Assembly: GCA_009760855.2 (NCBI GenBank)
Contig: WPIO01000061.1
Location: forward strand, 2,230,001 to 2,294,000
Direction of reading: 5' to 3'
Length of the DNA stretch: 64,000 bases
Source of the DNA: Cristatella mucedo
Lineage: Eukaryota; Bryozoa; Phylactolaemata; Cristatellidae
The notes under the pieces are model-generated. The model had not been told where the DNA came from and did no database searches. It saw only the letters and a list, made by a program, of their open reading frames with translations. This document shows, piece after piece, positions 12,881 through 26,319 of the stretch (the stretch's first letter is position 1; every line of letters starts with the position of its first letter). The translations under genes and the position numbers were made by a program.

Positions 12881-13387
12881 GACGAATATTGAGTCACCGA
12901 TGTGAGAGATTATGCGATAATAGTACATATCCTCGTTTTCTATGATACAATAAATATATTTATCGTTAGCTTTGAGAATTGATAGTACAATAACTTTTGC
13001 TTTGTTCCAAGGCCTGAGAAATAACTAACTTGAGTATCACGATATTGAAGTCACTATGGTGCTTATTAGAGAGCCCGTGGAGATTTGTGAGAAATGATTT
13101 ACTTGGAAATCGTGGAGGAGACATAAGTCAAGCCGAGCTGCAGAGTTGTGCACCGGCGGTTGTAAGCGCGTAATTGCAAGTAGCGATGGGGAGGGAAGCT
13201 TGTAAGAGTGGGATTGCGTACGCTGCCAAAAGCTCCTCTAAAAATGCCGTGAAATTGCACCACTCACGATGAAGTTAATTAAACCCCACGTTGACTTTTC
13301 CACGCTGTCGTTTTTATGCGCATTTTTGACACCGCAGAAGGGCGACAGCGCCCGAAGTTAAACTCCGTCGGCTTACCTACATCCGGG
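12881..13387. other. Sequence upstream of GCN1, likely promoter region
   Basis: No gene recognised. AT-rich to about 13,000, then mixed. No TATA box is convincing. Confidence 0.35.
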
Positions 13388-13462
13388 ATGATTGTCCTTC
13401 ACCTTCCATATTGCACCACGATTATGGCAGCCGCTGTTGAACACGTTGCTTTTAGCCGGTGA
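13388..13462 (+). promoter_or_regulatory. Possible upstream ORF 1 (24 codons) ahead of GCN1
   Basis: ATG at 13,388 opens a 24-codon frame closed by TGA at 13,460-13,462, 74 bases before the GCN1 start codon. A second in-frame ATG at 13,424 starts with M-A-A, as many GCN1 proteins do, but the stop and the phase do not allow it to join exon 1 without an implausibly small intron. It matters only if transcription starts upstream of it, which the sequence does not show. Confidence 0.3.
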
Positions 13463-13487
13463 TCGGGGCCTACGTGCGAAACTGACA

Positions 13488-13505
13488 ATGCAGCGAGTTC
13501 TCTAA
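13488..13505 (+). promoter_or_regulatory. Upstream ORF 2 (MQRVL-stop) just ahead of the GCN1 start
   Basis: ATG at 13,488 with A at -3, five codons, then TAA at 13,503-13,505. Only 31 bases separate its stop from the GCN1 ATG. Because it is so close to the start codon it is probably inside the 5' leader, where it could lower or condition GCN1 translation. Confidence 0.45.
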
Positions 13506-13536
13506 GCTTGTCTTGGATACTATTATCGCTGTAAAT

Positions 13537-13630
13537 ATGCTGGATACATTATTTAATAACATATCTACGTCTAGGAGATCGGAGAGGTTGGAAGTTTGCC
13601 GCTCTCTGGCAGAGAGCCTGCACTCTTCAG
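13537..13630 (+). CDS. GCN1: GCN1 exon 1 (residues 1-32)
   Basis: The frame starts at ATG 13,537 (A at -3) and is closed upstream by TGA at 13,483. The text [20 protein letters not shown] resembles the first helices of animal GCN1, starting about nine residues later. Donor GTAAAG is at 13,631, phase 1. The start is the only in-frame ATG in this exon. Confidence 0.75.
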
Positions 13631-16600
13631 GTAAAGGCCCTTTCGGATCGTGTCGAAGTGGCCTAGCGCGCTGCTATTCCGACCTCGGATAAATTTTCAC
13701 GAACAATTGTATCCACAATTCGCGTGAAAGAGGGTCGCAATATGGATATCAGCTAGTATGCGTTCCGTGACTGACGCATTTTTCACTCTTGCTAAACTCA
13801 AGTGCATGTGTACTGGCCTTCTCCGTTCCGACCCCAGTTCACCTAACACCGTCGATTTCTTCAAGAATGCGCGGAATTTCACGCGTCTTGCAGTCTAGTA
13901 GTGCCTATTTCCCCTGCGGACCTTCGTGTTGCAGAGTTCACGAGCGAAGACGTGTTCGCCGTAGTATCGTGCCTGCTGCGCACGGTCGACCGCTATGTCG
14001 ATGCGCGGTCGCGCCGCGCTGTCGACAGCGTCGTCGCGGCTTTAGCCAAGGGGTTCGGCGTTGCGACCGTGACGGCGTTCACCAACGTTCTGGCGAAGTA
14101 TGCCGACTGGCAGAAGGCCGCCGGGTGAGTGAGCCGTGCCGGCGTTCGACGGGCAAGAGGCCGAGGAGAAGCGCTCGCCGCCTGCCGTGCAGAGCCGAGT
14201 CGGTGTGCTTCGCAGCTGCCGCGAGTTACACCGCGCTGGCAGCTAGCGTTGCGATGACCCTGACCCGGCACCTCCCTTGGCAGGTGCCAGGCCGCTGGCC
14301 TGGCCGTGCTGCGATGGACCTGTACCGTCTACTCGGAGGCGGCGAGCGTCGGAGAGTCGGAGCTCGCCAAGCTCATCGGCGTCCAGGCGCTAGTCGTGCA
14401 CGGAGTACTCATGGCCGACCGAAAAAGCGTCCGTGTGGCTGCTCTGAAGGCGTTAGCTGCCGTTTGGAACAAGGTAAACCTTCCCTCTCGCCCTCCGCTT
14501 CTCCTGTCCACATGGCTCAAAGCTTGGGCCTTCCTCAGGGCGGCGGCAGCAGCGGTGGCCGTCTGACGTGTCAGATTCATGCACGGGTCACTATCGGGTC
14601 ACTATCGGCCCCCAGGATCCTGCTAGGATAAGCACGTGTCGCCATCCTACCCAAGCCAGATCGCCAGTGCAGCCGCTGAGCGGCTCGGGCATACGTGCAG
14701 CCGGGAGTGGGCCGAGGGTGAAGAGGTAGTAGAGCCGCACTATAAGCTCACAGGCAATTATTCGGAGTGGCGGCTGGAGTGGTGACATGCTCCAGAAGAT
14801 ATGGTGTGCCGTTATCGTAAGCTGCGACGAAGCAAGGCCTGGGTATCCGTGGTATCGAGAATGGCATTTTAGACATGTGAATATGTGAACCGGGAAGACC
14901 AACGTTGGATTTATTTTTAACTGATACGCTATTTCATGCGCACTGGAGGAGTTGCGTGATGCGATTGTCTTCTTCTAAAGCCAAGTAAGAGTAAGATGTC
15001 AGGTAAGATATCGGTCTGACCGATTTGTGACGAGGCAAGGCTTTTATTGACTTCAGCCGGCCATACATTGAGATGCCTGTTCAGAGGTCAGTGTCAAGCC
15101 AATGACAGGAAGTACTCTTGGGATCACTGTACCATCTTTGACTGCATTTTGGGAATGCTGGGCCGCCAGTGCTTTTTCCAAAAAAGCTGCCGGTGTACTT
15201 AATCCAGCTGGACGGGAAAGAGCTTAGGTAAGGCAGAGCTTTTCTTCAGTGTTACCCCTAATTCCTTTAGTGTCACTCCTCAAACACATCGCTACTCAAG
15301 GTCAATGATCCATTTTAGCAGTTGCTGAACTTGGCTCCAAGTCTAGAATGTTGAGCCTGCCTGAGGTGGCTGGTGTTGTCAAAGCGTGAGTCTAGGTATG
15401 AAGGCTAACATCTGGTCGGTCGAGCCAGCTAATGTTCTTTAGAAGTGCTGGGGTTTATCTGCCATCTGTTAGCTGCAGTAATGTTCTTTAGAAGTGCTGG
15501 GGTTTATCGGCCATCTGTTAGCTGCTGTAATAGTTTGACCTCTGAAACTGGTGACTCATATGACTGGTACTTGTCTTTTTGCCAGCCCAGCATCATCAGC
15601 TGCCACAGCCAATGCTTGGCTGTCGAGGTTGCACCTAACAAGAGTCAGTGCACTTTGGGTTCGACTATGTCACAGCATTTACTGGGTCAATGTGATTCGT
15701 TCTTTGTGTGCTTTTTCGTGCTGCCACTGTGCATTCTGCCTCTAACCACACTTGCATGCTCACCCAGTGCATGTCATCTCTAAGAGCATGCCTACCACTA
15801 GTCATTCGACCACGATTCATTTGCAGTATATATACACTGCCCAGAAAGATATTACGTTCTGTGAGGGTGCTATATAAATGTATTATTATTGTTACCATCA
15901 TCCTCCCATTAGGTCATCGAAATTGCAGTGCATGTGTGCTCACGCACGTGTGCCTCATAAAGGCATCTACACATTTTCCTAGTCTTTCTTTAGGCAGGCT
16001 TGAAGGAAAAGTGCAAGTTCTGCTTCTTTGTCTTTATTAATGAAGTCTTATAGTTTGCCAAATGTGAGCAAGTCTCTATTGAGGTTCGTGGCCTAGTGCA
16101 GAGCACCTGATGGGCTTGCTCTGGAGCTGAGAGCCCGGTGTGTTTGTTGTGAGCCCACAAGGCATTGACTCATCTGTCCTTGGACAGTGCTTCACGTTTC
16201 TGTATGCTTGTATGGTTGTTAGAACGCCGTGCATGATTTTCTATTGTCAATAGTTACTGTTAGTTTCAAATAGAGCCTACTAGCCACTTAGGGGTCATAC
16301 AAAAAACGTGCAGGCATGATTGGCATTTTGTGTTGTTTGCTTGCTTGTCGAAGCATGACACTTGAGCACTTTTGCGAGCTTGCCCTAGCATGGTACTTCC
16401 TTGTCGTTAACTGTTGGTTCTTGCTACCCTTGCAGCGAGTTGTAGAGTGCCTGAATAAAAGCAAGATAATTTAGGTGTATAGCGCCCTAAGAGAACCTAT
16501 TCTCTATTCAGGCACTTAAAATATGCGGCAGGGCTCGATCCCATGACCCCAGCCATAAAATACTTAAAATATGCGGCAGGGCTCGATCCCATGACCCCAG

Positions 16601-19600
16601 CCATAAAATACATTCACCCTGACCTTAGTCTGGGCAAGCACCTTTACCACTGGGTCAAACCAGCATGGCAAATTAAGACTTCTTTCTTTTAGGGTGCTAT
16701 ACAAAAGACTTGTTATTATTACTAGTATAGCCACGATGGTAGGAGAATGTCTTCACGAACTCTATCCTGTCTGATTATTGTGCAACTCATTTGCTTCTCT
16801 TTTAGAAACCTGGCTCGGCCGAGGCCTACGTCTCCGTGCTTGCTGGTGCTGAGCCATCTTTGTATAACCTATGCATCATGTCGGCGCTGATAGACCACCT
16901 CGGCCGCCACAAGGATGAGCAGGGGATTATTGCTTTAAAAGTAGGTGGTAAATAGTGTGTGTGTGCGCGTGCGTGCGTGCGTGTGTGTGTCTATATATAG
17001 CAGTTTCACATGACTTGCCGACTGATACGTGCTCTGCAGTCATTGCAAGCTGCAGTAGCGGTATGTTTATTGACATTGAGATCTCTTTAACCGCAGATAC
17101 TATTTGGAAGACGTTTCGTTTGTTTTGAAAGAAAAAGACGTGATAAAAGTTGGCTGCCGTTTTGTACTGTTGTGAAGAGCTTTTGCATAGTGGAGACTGT
17201 GCGGTGGCAGGATGCCACAAGCTGCTACTGCCCGGTATCTGCTCGATGCACCGACAACTATAAAGCATTCGCATGCTTCTCGGTCACCAGAAAAAAAAGT
17301 GCTGTCCTTGGTGATGAAAGTATATACCCATGAGCTGAAAGTGTGAGGCCCTACTGCATGTTCAAAAAAACTTTAACAAAGCCATTGTGGTAGGAGAGAG
17401 CCGGAAGAGGCAGGCAATGTGTGCCTGCAAAGCTAACTGACTTTTGACCTCAGAAGCCGTTTTCACGCTAGCCGATAGTTATGTGGAGACCTAACAACAT
17501 CTAGCCTTATGCTGAGTTGATTTATATTTATGTCTAGCGTTGGCCTTATGAGATGTACCTCGGCCCTGTCAATGCTATCGGGCATGCAGTACATGGTCCT
17601 GATTGAATTGTATCAAGCCGTGCACACGCTTCCTTTACAGCAAATGTCGAGTACCTAAAAAGAGATTGAGTTCTCTGAGGGCTTATAACAACTGTATTAT
17701 TATTATTCTTAACATTATTATTACTGACCTCCAGTTCGTGATATGGGAGAGTTGGGGTGGCAGGCTGTAATGCCTGAATGCAACACAGCAACTTAAGGGC
17801 TTTCGGGAATGGGGTAACGTTTGTATTGCATAACCGGTGCAACGATGCATTTGTGGATGTTCACGCTTTATACCGGTCCGTTAATAGGAGTGATAGCTTG
17901 AGAAACATGCTGAGTTCGGCCTTGTTTTCCCCTGTTTTGGCTAACAGCACGGGCCTCGGCATATTCGCTCTCTGCTAGTGCATAGGGCTGCATCCAGGCC
18001 GACAGCACAAAGTCGGTGTCTTTCACTAGTTGCTGTTTTCACTCTTTCGTATATGAGCAAGACCTGCTCTACTTTGCTGTACCGACCTCAGATCAGTTTG
18101 CCACGAAGTCTGTTGTATAGTTGAAATCCTATTTCTGACTTGTTACAATTTAGAAAAGGTGTAAAGCTATGCGTTGCTGTGCGAAATCCTTTTTTTATTA
18201 GTCTAGTATGTGGAGCCACTGTGATTGAGTGCATGCCTGTGAGCATGCTAGTGTGCGTGCTGAATTCAATGGACGGCCCTGGACAAATCGTGTCTGAAGC
18301 AAGAAAGTACTGGTCTTTCAGTTTGTGTCAGTTGGCGATTTCTGTGGAATGGCAATAACGGCAGTAATCGTTGCACAAGCATGACCAGTTCATTTATACC
18401 GGACTTCGTGTATTTAAGATATCCATGAGTTTTTATATAGCCATTTTGATTGTAGCAAATCAGTAAAGGTCAGAGTAGACGTCACAAGAAACAGCCACAT
18501 GTTTCTTTTAAGGGTAGGCACGTGCAGACGTTTTCAGAGGCCCAGTACTGCTCGCCAGGTACTGCTCGTTCGACTGTTGCTTGTGTGACATCTAGTCTGT
18601 CAGACTCGAACACTGAGGTGAGGCTTGACCACATAAACACCAGACTTGCAGTTTCGGTCACTGAAGGCACACACAGTGAGGATGCCAAGCAGGCAAACTT
18701 GTGGGTACCGGGAACACCGTGTGGATGAGTGCCTTGCTTGGTGATCAAATCTAGAAAAGTCAAAGATTCGGCTGTATTCAAATTCTTGCAAGGAAGTTTA
18801 AACATAGCGACCAGGTATACAATTTTTGCAAATGTATCCCAGATCATTGTATCCTGCAGCATGCATGGCTGTATTCTCTTATAGCCTAGATAATGATATT
18901 AATAATAGTATTAATAGAAATAAATTTTTATATTGCCCTAAAAGAACCAAATCTCGATCCTTTACAACATGCTGCTGAGCAGTGATATGCAATGAAAGCT
19001 CATGCTGGACTGTAGTCGTGACTGGTGCGTCAAAATGGCGCTATACGGCATTTGCTGTCAGGATGTGCGGAAGTCGCCACTGCAATGGTGTTGCGCTGTT
19101 CTGCTTAAGCTCTTGCGTTTTTCGTGACTTAGGCTAAGTCAGCTGAAGTCTACTGCAAGACTGTGCTGACGAGCAAGACCAAGTGTCCTGACCATGTAGT
19201 GGTAAGCACCAACAGTAGGACAGTGGCGAGCCCTTGGTATTTCAATGCCAATTTTTTGTTACCTTGCTTTATTCAGATTGTTTGGCCTTTTCGATAAGAT
19301 CCCAACCGCTGCTGAATCGTTTTGCTCCTTTGTAGGCCCTGTGCCGGGCGATGGTGACCTACTGGGGTCACGGGGAATTCGCCGAGCTCGTCGAGCCTGC
19401 TTTGAAGAGGGCTCTTTTACGCAGCCCAGAGATAGTCTTGAGCAGTATGTGGTCGTCCCTGTGATGGTTTTTCTGTTGGTGCGCTTTCTTTATGCCCATG
19501 GGTATGCATGTGGGCGTGCATATGCAAGTAAACTCGTGTGAGAGAACTCGTACGCTCGAACTTGCCACACTTGGCTGCAAGAGGTTGCTCTTTTGCCATA

Positions 19601-22342
19601 TGGCTGCCATGCTGCTGCCACCGCTCGTATTTGGTCGTGCGTGGCCTGAGTCTCTCATCGATGCCTCTCAGGGTCAAGTGTGCCCCTAGCCTTCGATGCT
19701 AAAGCAACTTGCTGAGCTAACCATATGAAGTTGAGTATCTGCCAGCTTGAGCGAGCAGTGGCCAGCTGTTGCCGAGCCTTGCGTGTGATGCACTGCCTTT
19801 GTCGTTTTAGCTGTCAAGAAGCTGCTCAGTCAGCTGTCCATCGATCTGAGCCGCTATGCAGCCGACCTGGTTCCACCGCTATCTGGTACGTCTGCCCTTG
19901 GCTCACACTGCCCCTGGGTCTTAGCCCAACGGTGCATGCTTGCTCTTCGCGACCCAGATCGTGGGTTTGAGTCCTGCAGTGGGCAGTGGGCGATCATTTA
20001 TTGCAATTGCAAGCGCTGTTGATAGCTGTGAAGGGGCTGCTGCTGCTATATAAATGAGGCTGTTAACCAGCTTATTCTGGATGTGCTCACGTTGTTAGAA
20101 CTAAGCCTACAGATAATCTTGAGCGGAAGCAGAAACCCATAGTGTGGCAGTGTAATCATCTTCTTCATCCGGCGGCTTCGTTCGAATCGGGGTATAGGGA
20201 CAGCCCTGCCGACAAATACTGCAGCCTTGCAGTTGTACAATACTAACAGTCGTAATAATAATAATAATAATAATGCACTTGATAAAGCGCACTCAGAGAA
20301 CTCAATCTCTTTCTTGGCGCTTTACATTTGCTGCAAAGGGAAATGCAGTTGAATGGTGAGTAATTTCATGCTTGATAAACAACATTATTAACATGGTTAG
20401 GGGTGACATGCACAGGGTCAGCATGCAAGTGTGGTTAGTGGCAGCATGCACAGTATCAGCACACACTCAAAAATAATATGAATGATAATACTAAGACAGT
20501 GTTATTATGCCCTAAGATAACTAAATCTTTGTAGGCATTTAAAAGTTTCTGGAAAGGAAGCATGTCCGTTGGTTAGTGAGAATATGCACTGTATCGGCAT
20601 GCATACGCATCTAAAAGACCATTCACAGGAATTTTGCAAATTCTCCGAGGAACGTGGATTTCCACTTCTTTTTAAATGTCACATCAGAGGATGTTGTGAC
20701 ATCAGTTGGGTGCGAGCTAATAATAGATTTCGAAGCTCAAATGATGGGTTTGGTGGTAGTTGCACTTGGTTACAAGATAGCAACCCTAAGGGCAGCCCAC
20801 TCTCAGGCCAGTCAATCACTTTTTGAAAAATTCTTGTTTGATGCTCATGCAGTGGCTCAGCCAGTCTAATGATCTGAGCTGGTTTGGTCTAGCGGTCAAG
20901 GTGCTTGCCCCGACCAAGGTCTGACTGAAGTCGTGGGCCCGAGCCCCGAGGCATATGTGAAGCGCCTGAATAGAGATTAAGTTCTCTTGGGGTGCTATAC
21001 AAATGAGTTATATAAATGAATTATATCTGAACCGCACATAATGACTTTGGAAAAATATTGACTGGTGGCTGTGGCGGAGTGTTTGACCTACACCAGTAGC
21101 CGACCTTTTCTTTAAATTCAGGCTCATGAATGTGGTACAGCAGAAGACCCAATGTAGGAAGAAGCTTGGGCTTCCAGAAGCTTCGGGCTCCTAGGCTTTA
21201 CCAGATGAGGGAGGTCAACAAGAGTCGTTCAGGGACGTCTCACTAAACGCATTTATACCAGTAGCAAATGTTTTTTGGCTGTCAATAAATATTTTCACAT
21301 GCATAACTTTAGTCTGCCTGCCATCGTAGAAAACTCTTATTATCAAAACGAATTTACAGCCACAGCAAAGATGACCAAACTGAGGATTTTTTTATGCCGA
21401 TTGTATGCCTTTAGTGCATTCTGCTGGCCTCAGGAATCAGCCACAGGTGCCAGGCAACAGCTGTGCTCATGCTCGCGCAGAGCGCTTAATCCCCCCCCCC
21501 ATTGTACTGCTTGCAGCTTTGTTGCACTGCAAGAACGAGAGCCTGTGGTCCGATGCTGCCGTTGCCGTTCAAAGCTTGTCGGCACAGTGCAGTGATTCTG
21601 AAGCCGTGAAAGCTATTGTCAAAGGGCTCTTTGACGTGCTCAACGGTGAGTGCAGCCTTTGTTTCTTCGGCACTAAGCGCTCACGCCGTTGCATGGGAGA
21701 CAGCGGCAAAGTGTCCTACCATTGGCTGCCTGTGGGCGACGTTGATCGGGTTTGAGTCAATCGTTATAGACTTGCTCTTGACACCATACACTCACCGCTC
21801 AGCTCATTTGTTGGTATGAGAGCTTTCCTTGGGCCCATGGTAGAGGAGATACATGGCCATATTGCCCAAAGCGCACATTTGCATCAGTGGCCAGGGTACT
21901 ACTAATAATAAGTTATAATAATTCATTTTTATAGCACCCTCAGATAACCGAAGCTTTTTCTAGGCGCTTCATATATGCTGTAAAGGAAGCTTGATTTAAT
22001 GGTTAGTGGTAGCATCTTCAATGTCTACAAACGTAACAAACATGGTTAGAGGTGGCAGGCACATGGTGACGGCAAGCGGCAGCATGCAAATCTTGTTAGT
22101 GGCAGCACAATGGACGCTCAGCATAGCAGTCTTTACAGCAAGAGTTTGGAAATCGGCACACTTAAAATTAAAGAAGTTGCCGTGCCCTTGGTGCCTTCCA
22201 TGAAATATCGTTTGCTCCTGGCTATCGTCAGTCACTTATCGTCGGCCAGGCACCAGGGCCATCCTCAGCTTCATTGGTCTTCCATCGTTATTGAACCTCG
22301 TCAATTTGTCTTATAAAGCACCATGTAGCACGATGTTTCCCA

Positions 22343-22419
<77 letters not shown>

Positions 22420-25400
22420 ACTTGTGCTATTATGCTAGGCCTTACCCCTAAACAGTACAGACAATGGTCGTTATTACCCACACACTTAACTTTTGTTATC
22501 AGGACAGTGGTACATGTGTAATTCACAAAAACTGGGTCAATTTGGACAGCTCAATTTGTTATGCTGTAATTATGTGATATTATTTATCCTGTAATTTTGT
22601 TTTATGAACTAGCTATTTTGTGAATATGCTGCTAACAGTTTAATCATTGCTCTGTTCTTGGTTGCGACGTTCTTAGTCGATTAAATCCTGGTAGAAGCGC
22701 TTGCTTTGGTCTTGGTGGGTCGTGATGGCCCACTACGTTAGGCGGTTGCTCTTCATCACTGAAGTCCCGGGCTCGAAACCTGCTGTGGGTGTATTGCTGC
22801 AGCAAGCAGTGGGGATAGCTTTTAAGGCTCTTCTGCTGCTATACGAGTGAGGCTGTTTTTTTATCGGCTAATACGTTTTCATAATAAGTGGCAATATTCT
22901 TGAATTTCTCTTGATGTACATCGTGGATACAATTATCCTGCTTCTTCTTTATCTTGGCCCACACAAAGGCACTTGCTTTGACCTGCCCAGTCAGCTTTGG
23001 GAAAAAAGTTTTGAAGATACTCGAACACCGTGAATTCTTTGTCTGGAGCAGTGACAAATTGTTTCATGAGGCCCAATAGGATGTACAGTGGTAGCATTCT
23101 CACCTTACTCGTGTCCCTATTGACTCATATTGCACATTGTTGCTCCCTGCGGAGCAATTGCTCTGCTGTGGCCAGTCCAGGTAGTGATAGTGAGCATTGT
23201 GGTCCCTGCAGTCCTAAATGTATAGATAACAGGAAAAGTTGGTAAAACTGCTGTGTAGACCCATAATGAGTGACATTCTCCAATGACCTCCCTAAAGAAT
23301 TAATCATGCCTCAAAGCATCTAGCAGAATCTTGATGCTGTCGTAATCTTAAAGATGTACCGAGTGAGCCAGAGAAAGAGGTAAAGAGATGCTTCCATGGT
23401 TTACTTTTCACACGTGTCTTGAAAAATTGGCTGCCGACATAGCAAAATGCGTATGCCGGATGTCTGTACACTTTTAATGCTATTTCTGAAAAATGCATTG
23501 ATGTATCCAATTAAACGGCTGTAACTAAACTAAACTAGTGGGCTTAAGGCGTGTGTGTAAACTATTTATATTTCTGATAAGTATCAGCAAGATGTTGATA
23601 ATTATAATGTATTAATGCAACGGGACAACTGATCCATACCATGCCTCAGCGACTTCGTCTAGTGATCCTCAGTTAATATAGGCGCATCGAAAGCTGAACC
23701 GTTTTACGTTGTTATGAAAATTGAAGTTTGATTGCAGTATGATTTATAAATGTAATTACATAAAAAACGAGCTGCTCACTGCCTGTGGACTTGCTTCACT
23801 GGGTCATAGTAGTTTTGTCACGGAAGACACACCGCTGTGCCATCTTGCTGATAGACGGAAGTGCACTATCATGCCTTGTGGTGCAAATGCACCATCTTGG
23901 TGTGTGCAGGACTTTCTCACTTTAATTAGTAGATCATTTTATGCACAATTTTGAATTGTATCAATTATTATCAGGCTTTGGGCCATTGCTTTATATGATG
24001 TATCGTAATAAATGCTGAATCGTGTAAAATATTTACGGCAATTAAAGTTTGATTACAGTATGATTATTGTGTGATTATGTGAAAAATACATTTTATGCAT
24101 AATTAGGAATTTTATCATTTATTAAAGGAGGAGCAATTTCTACATTTGCAATGTTTTGAAAATAAGTGCATTTCAGATTTAGCACTCTTCACAAAAGCAA
24201 AGGTTGTGGGAAGTAATGGCCATTTTTATACTTTTGAGATATTAGCAATTGCTAAAAAGCAACCCAGAAACAAATATAAGGCACAATTTTATGACAGGAT
24301 AATATTGATAATAATAATAATAAAGTTGTTTGTATAGCACACTGAGAGAACAAAATCGCTATGCAGGTGCTTTGCAACTTGCTGCAAGGCAAGCAATAAC
24401 CAAGCTTTCATAAGTAGTAAGGTATGCTTAGACTAACATGCAAGAACACACAATTTCAAGGTTAGACCAATTTGAGGAAGCACACAAAGAGACACACTAT
24501 TGTTCGCTGGTTAATAGGACCCGTGGTTGTTAACATGCACTTAAATCATGCACAGGTAAGTATTCAAAGCTCACAGGAAAAAGGAAGTTGGCTGGGGCGT
24601 AGGGTGCGCTGAGCAGAAGAGGTGCGTCTACAGCTGAGACTGAAATGTTGCTAAGGCAATGCAGGCAGTGACGCGCCGAAAGCTAGTCTTATTGATGTAT
24701 TTTCCCAAAATGGAAGCAAGAACGAAGTGAACTCTCTTAGAAGAAACTCTCTTAGAAGACTCTCTTAGAAGAAACAGCTGGTGTGAACTTTCCTTTAGGT
24801 TCCATGGCCTTGGAAATCATGGGTTGGCTGCTGCTGGTAAATGCATAATCGAAAACCACTTGACCATCTGCCCTATAGAAAAGGCCCCAATCGCAGACTT
24901 GAATGCCTGCCTGCAGTGGCCTGTCTTTCCCCACAAGGTCGTGCAGCGCAAGCGCCGGCACTGCTTCCTCAGCGAGCAGTAGCAGTGACACGTAAAGCCC
25001 ATTGGCAGACTCGCTGAATTGTGCTCGGCAGTCACCTGCCTCATCGTTGGGCCAATGCATGTGAATGGCTGTGCCTTGTAGTGACTGCTTTCTGCTGTCG
25101 CTCTCTGCTTCCTGTGTGATTTTGCCTGAATGCTGCTGTTGTGCCGTGCAGGCAGTGAAGGAAAGCTTACAGTCGTCGGTGAGCGGATGTCAATGCTGAT
25201 TGCCGTTGGCAACGCTAGCCGCAATGCAGTGACCGGGTCTGCAGCCGTTCAGGCTCTTGCAGCCGCCGTATTCGACTTTTTCATGGCCGTTCTTAAGCAG
25301 GAAGGTACGTTTCTTGCTGCCTTGTGCTTTTTTTGAAGCGGTGGCCCCCCGGTTAGGTTTGGGGAGTAAGGTCGTATGAGGTGTGGGCTGCCGTGGGGCA

Positions 25401-26285
25401 GTTCTGTGCAGTGACTTGATACAATGGTTGCTCGCTATGTAGATTCTGTCAGTTGGCTGCTGGCCGCTGTCGGGAGTGCAAAGAGAGCAATTCTGCTGTA
25501 CTGTCTATGTTAACAACTTGGCCAGAGGGCAGTTCCTTTCCGAGGCTCAGGGGTTGTCATGCATTGATGCTCGGGTTCACTTTAATAGTTGACGTGGCGG
25601 TCAGCATATGGGTGTCCCCCCCTCTCATATGTAGCAGCAACCTTGGCTGTGCTGACTTGGAGGTATTCTGTGGGGATGGCTACCCTGGCATGCTGACCCC
25701 AAATCCTATAGCTATTGGATTGCACGTTGAGTATGATGCTTGCATACTGGCATAAATGCCTGTGTAGAAATGTAATTGTGAGAAATTATTTGAAAAATGC
25801 TTACTGTGAGAATTTAACAGCTCCGTTACACACCCGGTTTCACACATGTCCACTTACATGAATATGCGAATAATATTACGAATACTTGATCTACCGGGTA
25901 CTCAGGTTTTGTTGGCGTATATATCTGAGAGTGCTCTAGCTGATGATAGGGATAGTGGCACAGTCGCTTGGTCGCCTGCCACGTGGCTGTGCGGTTTTCA
26001 AAGCAGCCGGTAGATTTGTGGCCGTTCTAGACGTAAACGACCGTCGCTCCATATTACTTCCGGCAGAGGTCTCTCACTGGGTGGGTACAAGTGATCTAAT
26101 ATAATGTAATGTATCTCCATCTGTAACTCCACAAAGCGATAAAGACTAAGTGGGTGTTACGCAGGAGTTTTGTATAGTGCGCTCACAGCCTAAGCAGCTT
26201 TCGGTATGCATTCGGTAGCCAACAGACATAATCTTATGCAACAAAGAGAAGGTGGGAAGCATAGCAGAGTCAGGAGAGCAGTTGA

Positions 26286-26319
<34 letters not shown>

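Noticed and set aside
13789-14631. 280-codon open frame
   Set aside because: It overlaps GCN1 exons 2 and 3 in another frame and crosses their intron; arginine/serine-rich text with no similarity.
20875-20960. tRNA gene
   Set aside because: Box A and B motifs are present, but there is no cloverleaf closure, and the same head recurs with a LINE-like tail; it is a SINE.
22291-22526. Frames with long Val-Cys or Thr-His runs
   Set aside because: Read through the (GT)n microsatellite.
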